A stretch of 45,627 bases of DNA from an uncultured Clostridia bacterium. Its GTDB lineage: Bacteria; Bacillota; Clostridia; Saccharofermentanales; Saccharofermentanaceae. The notes below the pieces were generated by a model, which saw only the letters and a list, made by a program, of their open reading frames with translations, was not told the DNA's origin and ran no database searches. Positions within the stretch are counted from its first letter, which is position 1, and each line of letters opens with the position of its first letter. A program made the position numbers and the translations under genes. Below, in pieces: positions 42,359 through 45,627 of the stretch. Location of the stretch: assembly GCA_947165785.1 (NCBI GenBank), contig CAMVBS010000013.1, positions 1-45,627 of the forward strand, written 5' to 3'.

Positions 42359-42784
42359 ATGTATGTTTTCTACGGCAATGAAGATTGTGATGTAAGAGCG
42401 GTCGATACGTCATATAACGTGAATGATCCCAAAGAGCTTTATGACAAGCTAAGTAAGATCTGGTGCGTTGAGACATGTGCACCGAGGCTGCGGGACAAGT
42501 GGTCGGAAGATGACAGGACCTGCGGACAGTGTTCGATAACGGCTTTTCTCGTTCAGGATATATTCGGAGGGATCGTAAGGGGAGTTTCTCTTGAGGACGG
42601 TAACTTCCACTGTTACAATGTTGTGGACGGCAAGGTCTTTGACCTGACGAGCGAGCAGTTTAAGGAAAGGCTCATCTACAGCGATACCGATAAGATCCAG
42701 GAAAGATCCGTCCACTTCGCGAAGGAAGAGAAATACCAAAGGTATCTGCTGTTACGTAAACTTCTTAAGGAGAGTGTGAAATGA
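42359..42784 (+). CDS. YunG-like protein
   Basis: 141 residues. The order IWCVETCAPRLRDKW, then TCGQCSITAFLVQDIFGG (about 53-70), then GNFHCYNVVDGKVFDLTSEQF matches the Bacillus YunG family. A conserved Cys in GQC and a His in FHCYN could form a thiol hydrolase-like site, but no activity is established for the family to my knowledge. The gene starts 6 bases after the lipoprotein stop and overlaps the next gene by four bases (ATGA), so it is translationally coupled to the GH39 enzyme. Confidence 0.82.
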   Translation: MYVFYGNEDCDVRAVDTSYNVNDPKELYDKLSKIWCVETCAPRLRDKWSEDDRTCGQCSITAFLVQDIFGGIVRGVSLEDGNFHCYNVVDGKVFDLTSEQFKERLIYSDTDKIQERSVHFAKEEKYQRYLLLRKLLKESVK

Positions 42785-44286
42785 TCAAGATCAGTGATAA
42801 GGAATATCTGTTTAATAATCATGTTGATGACTGTGTGGGAACAGGCCGCATGGGCCTCGCGCTTCAGAAGGAATATCAGGACCAGCTGAAGCTCGTTCAG
42901 GAATATATCGGATTCAAGCACATAAGAGGTCACGGTCTTTTCTCCGATGATATGGCGATCTATCAGGAACGCGATATGACGAGGTTCGGAGGCGGTATAA
43001 CGATCGACTATAATTTCACGTACCTCGATATGGTAATGGATAACTATCTGAAACTCGGTCTTCGCCCATACCTGGAACTCGGATTCATGCCGGGCAAGAT
43101 GGCATCAGGAGATCAGACAGTCTTCTACTGGAAGGGCAACGTAACGCCGCCTAAGGATTATGAGGCTTGGCAGACACTTCTTAAGAAGACACTGGAACAC
43201 CTGATATCCCGCTATGGCCGTGAGGAAGTCCTCACGTGGCCCGTTGAAGTATGGAACGAACCTAATCTTACGACGTTCTGGAAGGATGCTTCCAAGGAAG
43301 AATACTTTAAGCTCTTCAAAGCTTCTCTCGAAGCAGTTAAGAGTGTAGATCCGAACTTCAGGGTCGGAGGCCCTGCAGTATGCGGAGGTTCCGATAAGGA
43401 GTGGATACAGGCATTCCTCGAGTACTGCTCTAAGGAAGGCCTTAAGCCTGACTACATCTCCAGACATCACTACTGTACGGATCAGCCTAAAATGGACGGT
43501 CACTACGGATATGCGGATCTTCTCGATCCGGAGAACGAAGAGGACGGATTCCCGAACCTTCATTCAACACGTGAGATCATTGACTCATTCCCTGAGTTCA
43601 AGGGTCTAGAGATACACGTAACGGAGTTCAATACATCCTATATCCCTAACTGTCCTTTGCACGACACGAATCTTAATGCCGCGTATATAGCGCACCAGCT
43701 TTCCAGACTCGGCGATGACAACGTATCCTATTCCTATTGGACATTCGGCGATATCTTCGAAGAGTTCGGTGTGCCGTTTACTCCTTTCCACGGCGGCTTC
43801 GGTCTCGTGGCAAACGGCCTTATCCCTAAGCCTACATTCTGGACATTCGTGTTCTTCAAAAAGCTTAAGGAGCAGGAATATAAATGTGTCTATAAGGACG
43901 ATTCTTCAGTCGTCGTAAAGTTCCCGAACGGCGAGTATCGTGCCGTTATCTGGAACAAAGAAAAGGACACCTTAAAGATGTCCTTTGAATTCCCTTCGGA
44001 TGAATATTCACTTGTAAGCGAGCTGTGTGATGAAAAGACCTGCAATCCTTTGAAGGTCTGGCACGATCTCGGTGAGCCTTCAAGCCTTTCTCCTGATGAA
44101 CGTGAGCTCTTGCGCCGCAGTGCTCAGCCGCTCGTAAGTTCCTCAAGGAGCAACGGCACTGTCGATATCGAACTTGATCCGAATGCGGTGATCTATGTAG
44201 ACCTTAAGCCTAACAAGATCACTTCCGACCGCGGTTATGATTACGACAGGGTCATGAAGGTTCAAACTCACAAATGTAACCGATAA
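42781..44286 (+). CDS. GH39 family beta-xylosidase
   Basis: 501 residues, close to the 500 typical of bacterial GH39. The TIM barrel has VEVWNEPN with the acid/base Glu160 and IHVTEFN with the nucleophile Glu282, both in the expected order and spacing. YWTFGDIFEEFG and the C-terminal beta-sandwich with a DVELDPN-like end (VDIELDPNAVIYVDLKP) complete the family pattern. It has no signal peptide, so it should cleave imported xylo-oligosaccharides in the cytoplasm. It overlaps YunG by four bases. Its last 35 bases overlap the end of the lipoprotein on the other strand. Alpha-L-iduronidase-like activity is possible for GH39 but less likely. Confidence 0.94.
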   Translation: MIKISDKEYLFNNHVDDCVGTGRMGLALQKEYQDQLKLVQEYIGFKHIRGHGLFSDDMAIYQERDMTRFGGGITIDYNFTYLDMVMDNYLKLGLRPYLELGFMPGKMASGDQTVFYWKGNVTPPKDYEAWQTLLKKTLEHLISRYGREEVLTWPVEVWNEPNLTTFWKDASKEEYFKLFKASLEAVKSVDPNFRVGGPAVCGGSDKEWIQAFLEYCSKEGLKPDYISRHHYCTDQPKMDGHYGYADLLDPENEEDGFPNLHSTREIIDSFPEFKGLEIHVTEFNTSYIPNCPLHDTNLNAAYIAHQLSRLGDDNVSYSYWTFGDIFEEFGVPFTPFHGGFGLVANGLIPKPTFWTFVFFKKLKEQEYKCVYKDDSSVVVKFPNGEYRAVIWNKEKDTLKMSFEFPSDEYSLVSELCDEKTCNPLKVWHDLGEPSSLSPDERELLRRSAQPLVSSSRSNGTVDIELDPNAVIYVDLKPNKITSDRGYDYDRVMKVQTHKCNR

Positions 44287-45544
44287 ATCCGCTGTAGTAG
44301 TATTCTTCACCCATCGGATCGCTCGACATAGATACGAGGATCAGACTTCCGTCCATGCCGCTTACTGTCGCGCCGAGATAGCCTTCTCTGATCACCTTGC
44401 CTTCAGGGAAGAGGAACTTTCCGACCTTCTCGCCGTTCGGCCACAGACCGTCATCAGCACCGGTGAAGAGCATCTTCTCGTCAGCGTAGTTGTATGCCAT
44501 GATCTTCTGTACTACGGCAGCCTCTTTTTCTGTCTCGATAGCTACGAGGTGTCCGCCTCTTTCTTCGCAGGCAGCTTTTGCTTCGTCGTACTTAAGGTCG
44601 TCAATGATGACCTCATAACGGTGCTCGGCATATCCGAACGGTACTATCTCGTCACCCTCGAAAACATATGGCGTGATCTCAGGATTGAAATCTTCCATCT
44701 TACAGTAGAACGTGCAGTCACCGTTATATGCCGAATAGTTTCCGTCATTGCTCTCATACCATACGACTTCACTGTTGATATCGGCATTTCCGTCATCATC
44801 GAAAACAGAGAAGTCGGTGAAGTATGCCTCATCTTTCTGAAGATCACCGTTCTCGTCCAGTCTGAATCTGCACCAGATCGAGTAAGCAGCTCCTCCTGAG
44901 CCGATCTCGATGACTGAAAGGTCATCTGCAAGATAATATCTGTCTCTTGCGACTCCGTCGAAAAGGCAGACAGCTTCGTTATCTTTTATCGTATAGCATT
45001 CGATGATAGCCTGCTCAAAGATCTCGCTGTATTCATCATTCTCGAGAACGAGAAGTTCCGGAACCGTGTCTTCGTTAAGGTCGACGAGAGCATAGCCGAA
45101 ATGTCCGAGCGGATCTTCCATATCGGAACCGTAAGTGTAGTACATAACATATTCGTCAATACCCGTTACCATAAACATATCGTCTTCAGCAACATTTCCT
45201 GAGATGTGATACAGGCACTCGTCTATTATAGGAAGATACGCTTTAGGGAAGTTATCGGAGAACGTCTCTACAGTAACTGCAGGCTTAGTATTCTCAACAA
45301 CCGTTTCCTCGGTGATCTCGGTAGTCTCTTCAGTCTCGGAAGTCTCTTCGGTTTCCGAAGTATCAGAGGTCTCTTCGCTCTCCTCTTCCTCCTCCTCGTC
45401 TTCTTCTGTTTCTTCTACTTCGTCATCATCGTCATCCCTGTCGGCTCTTTCCCTGATGGCGTCCATGAAGCTGCAGCCCCCGAGGAACATAGCGCATGCA
45501 AGGATACCTGCGATCAAAGTGACTGTGTTTATCGGTCTTTTCGT
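44252..45544 (-). CDS. Lipoprotein with acidic linker and C-type lectin-like domain, probable ACG start
   Basis: 430 residues if started at ACG (45544), six bases after GGGAGGG. The first usual start in frame is TTG at 45517, which would leave a signal peptide of 14 residues with no positive charge. From ACG the protein begins with KRPINTVTLIAGI and reaches the lipobox FLGGC (Cys24). An acidic Asp/Glu then Thr/Ser/Glu linker follows (to about 85), then a domain with FGYALVDLNEDTVPELLVLE (a VCBS-like turn), and a C-type lectin-like domain (about 308-428) with the pattern Y.EAK..CEERGGHLVAIET and FIGYICEFE, and a likely disulfide between Cys326 and Cys425. It is probably a surface binding protein; the ligand is unknown. 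Confidence 0.84.
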   Translation of the reverse strand, partial: TKRPINTVTLIAGILACAMFLGGCSFMDAIRERADRDDDDDEVEETEEDEEEEEESEETSDTSETEETSETEETTEITEETVVENTKPAVTVETFSDNFPKAYLPIIDECLYHISGNVAEDDMFMVTGIDEYVMYYTYGSDMEDPLGHFGYALVDLNEDTVPELLVLENDEYSEIFEQAIIECYTIKDNEAVCLFDGVARDRYYLADDLSVIEIGSGGAAYSIWCRFRLDENGDLQKDEAYFTDFSVFDDDGNADINSEVVWYESNDGNYSAYNGDCTFYCKMEDFNPEITPYVFEGDEIVPFGYAEHRYEVIIDDLKYDEAKAACEERGGHLVAIETEKEAAVVQKIMAYNYADEKMLFTGADDGLWPNGEKVGKFLFPEGKVIREGYLGATVSGMDGSLILVSMSSDPMGEEYYYSGFIGYICEFEPS

Positions 45545-45550
45545 ATAGAT

Positions 45551-45558
45551 CCCTCCCT
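45551..45558 (-). promoter_or_regulatory. Ribosome binding site that decides the ACG start
   Basis: AGGGAGGG on the minus strand, 6 bases before ACG (45544) and 33 before the first conventional start (TTG, 45517). Confidence 0.7.
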
Positions 45559-45627
45559 AATATCAGATATAGTCTGATTGTACTATAAAAAAACCGAAGG
45601 TGAGCACAAACGATTTTCGAGAGGAAG

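Overview
The window looks like chromosomal DNA of a strictly anaerobic, low-to-mid GC Gram-positive bacterium of the class Clostridia, most like gut or rumen Lachnospiraceae/Oscillospiraceae-type organisms; I cannot name the genus. The reasons are the class III (oxygen-sensitive) ribonucleotide reductase with NrdR boxes, a biotin-dependent oxaloacetate decarboxylase/carboxyltransferase pair, many lipoproteins with acidic Thr/Glu linkers, strong GGAGG ribosome binding sites, and DUF1846, SseB, YunG and GH39 families typical of Firmicutes. No rRNA, tRNA, IS element, phage gene or CRISPR array was seen.

Layout. 1-1.9 kb: biotin carrier protein plus carboxyltransferase (end of a biotin-enzyme operon). 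2.0-5.4 kb: a compact operon of a PqqD-like protein, an HprK-like kinase, a membrane-anchored Gly/Ser-rich protein and an ABC exporter. 5.4-10.8 kb: two secreted beta-helix proteins, each followed at once by a tiny acidic peptide gene (35 and 43 codons), then a membrane-anchored Thr-rich protein. 10.8-14.6 kb: SseB-family protein, a membrane GGDEF protein with a broken signature, and a DUF1846 protein. 14.7-19.9 kb (minus): M13 peptidase lipoprotein, FtsX-type permease and its ATPase. 20.2-23.4 kb: nrdG-nrdD behind an NrdR-controlled promoter. 23.5-27.3 kb (minus): four lipoproteins, three sharing a domain. 27.5-30.3 kb: ABC ATPase-permease fusion. 30.3-36.7 kb (minus): a 1664-residue PAS/GGDEF/EAL protein and a lipoprotein serpin. 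36.8-45.6 kb: HAD phosphatase, MATE exporter, zinc-ribbon membrane protein, thioesterase, a lipoprotein-YunG-GH39 xylosidase operon, and a C-type-lectin-like lipoprotein with a probable ACG start.

The best candidate for an undescribed system is 2.0-10.7 kb. PqqD (a leader-binding RiPP recognition element), an HprK-like kinase and an ABC exporter are three of the parts found around phosphorylated lasso peptides of the paeninodin type, but the lasso protease and cyclase are absent here. Instead, two peptides with a [YF]xxPE[VI] leader-like motif are each encoded 6-11 bases behind a secreted beta-helix protein. I infer an adhesin-linked peptide modification and export system; this is a hypothesis, since the sequence shows only the parts and their arrangement.

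Other notable points: a glutaredoxin-like domain fused to NrdD, a third NrdR-like box far upstream, matching palindromes at the starts of two lipoprotein paralogues, eight promoters of the extended -10 type, and two convergent gene pairs whose 3' ends overlap.
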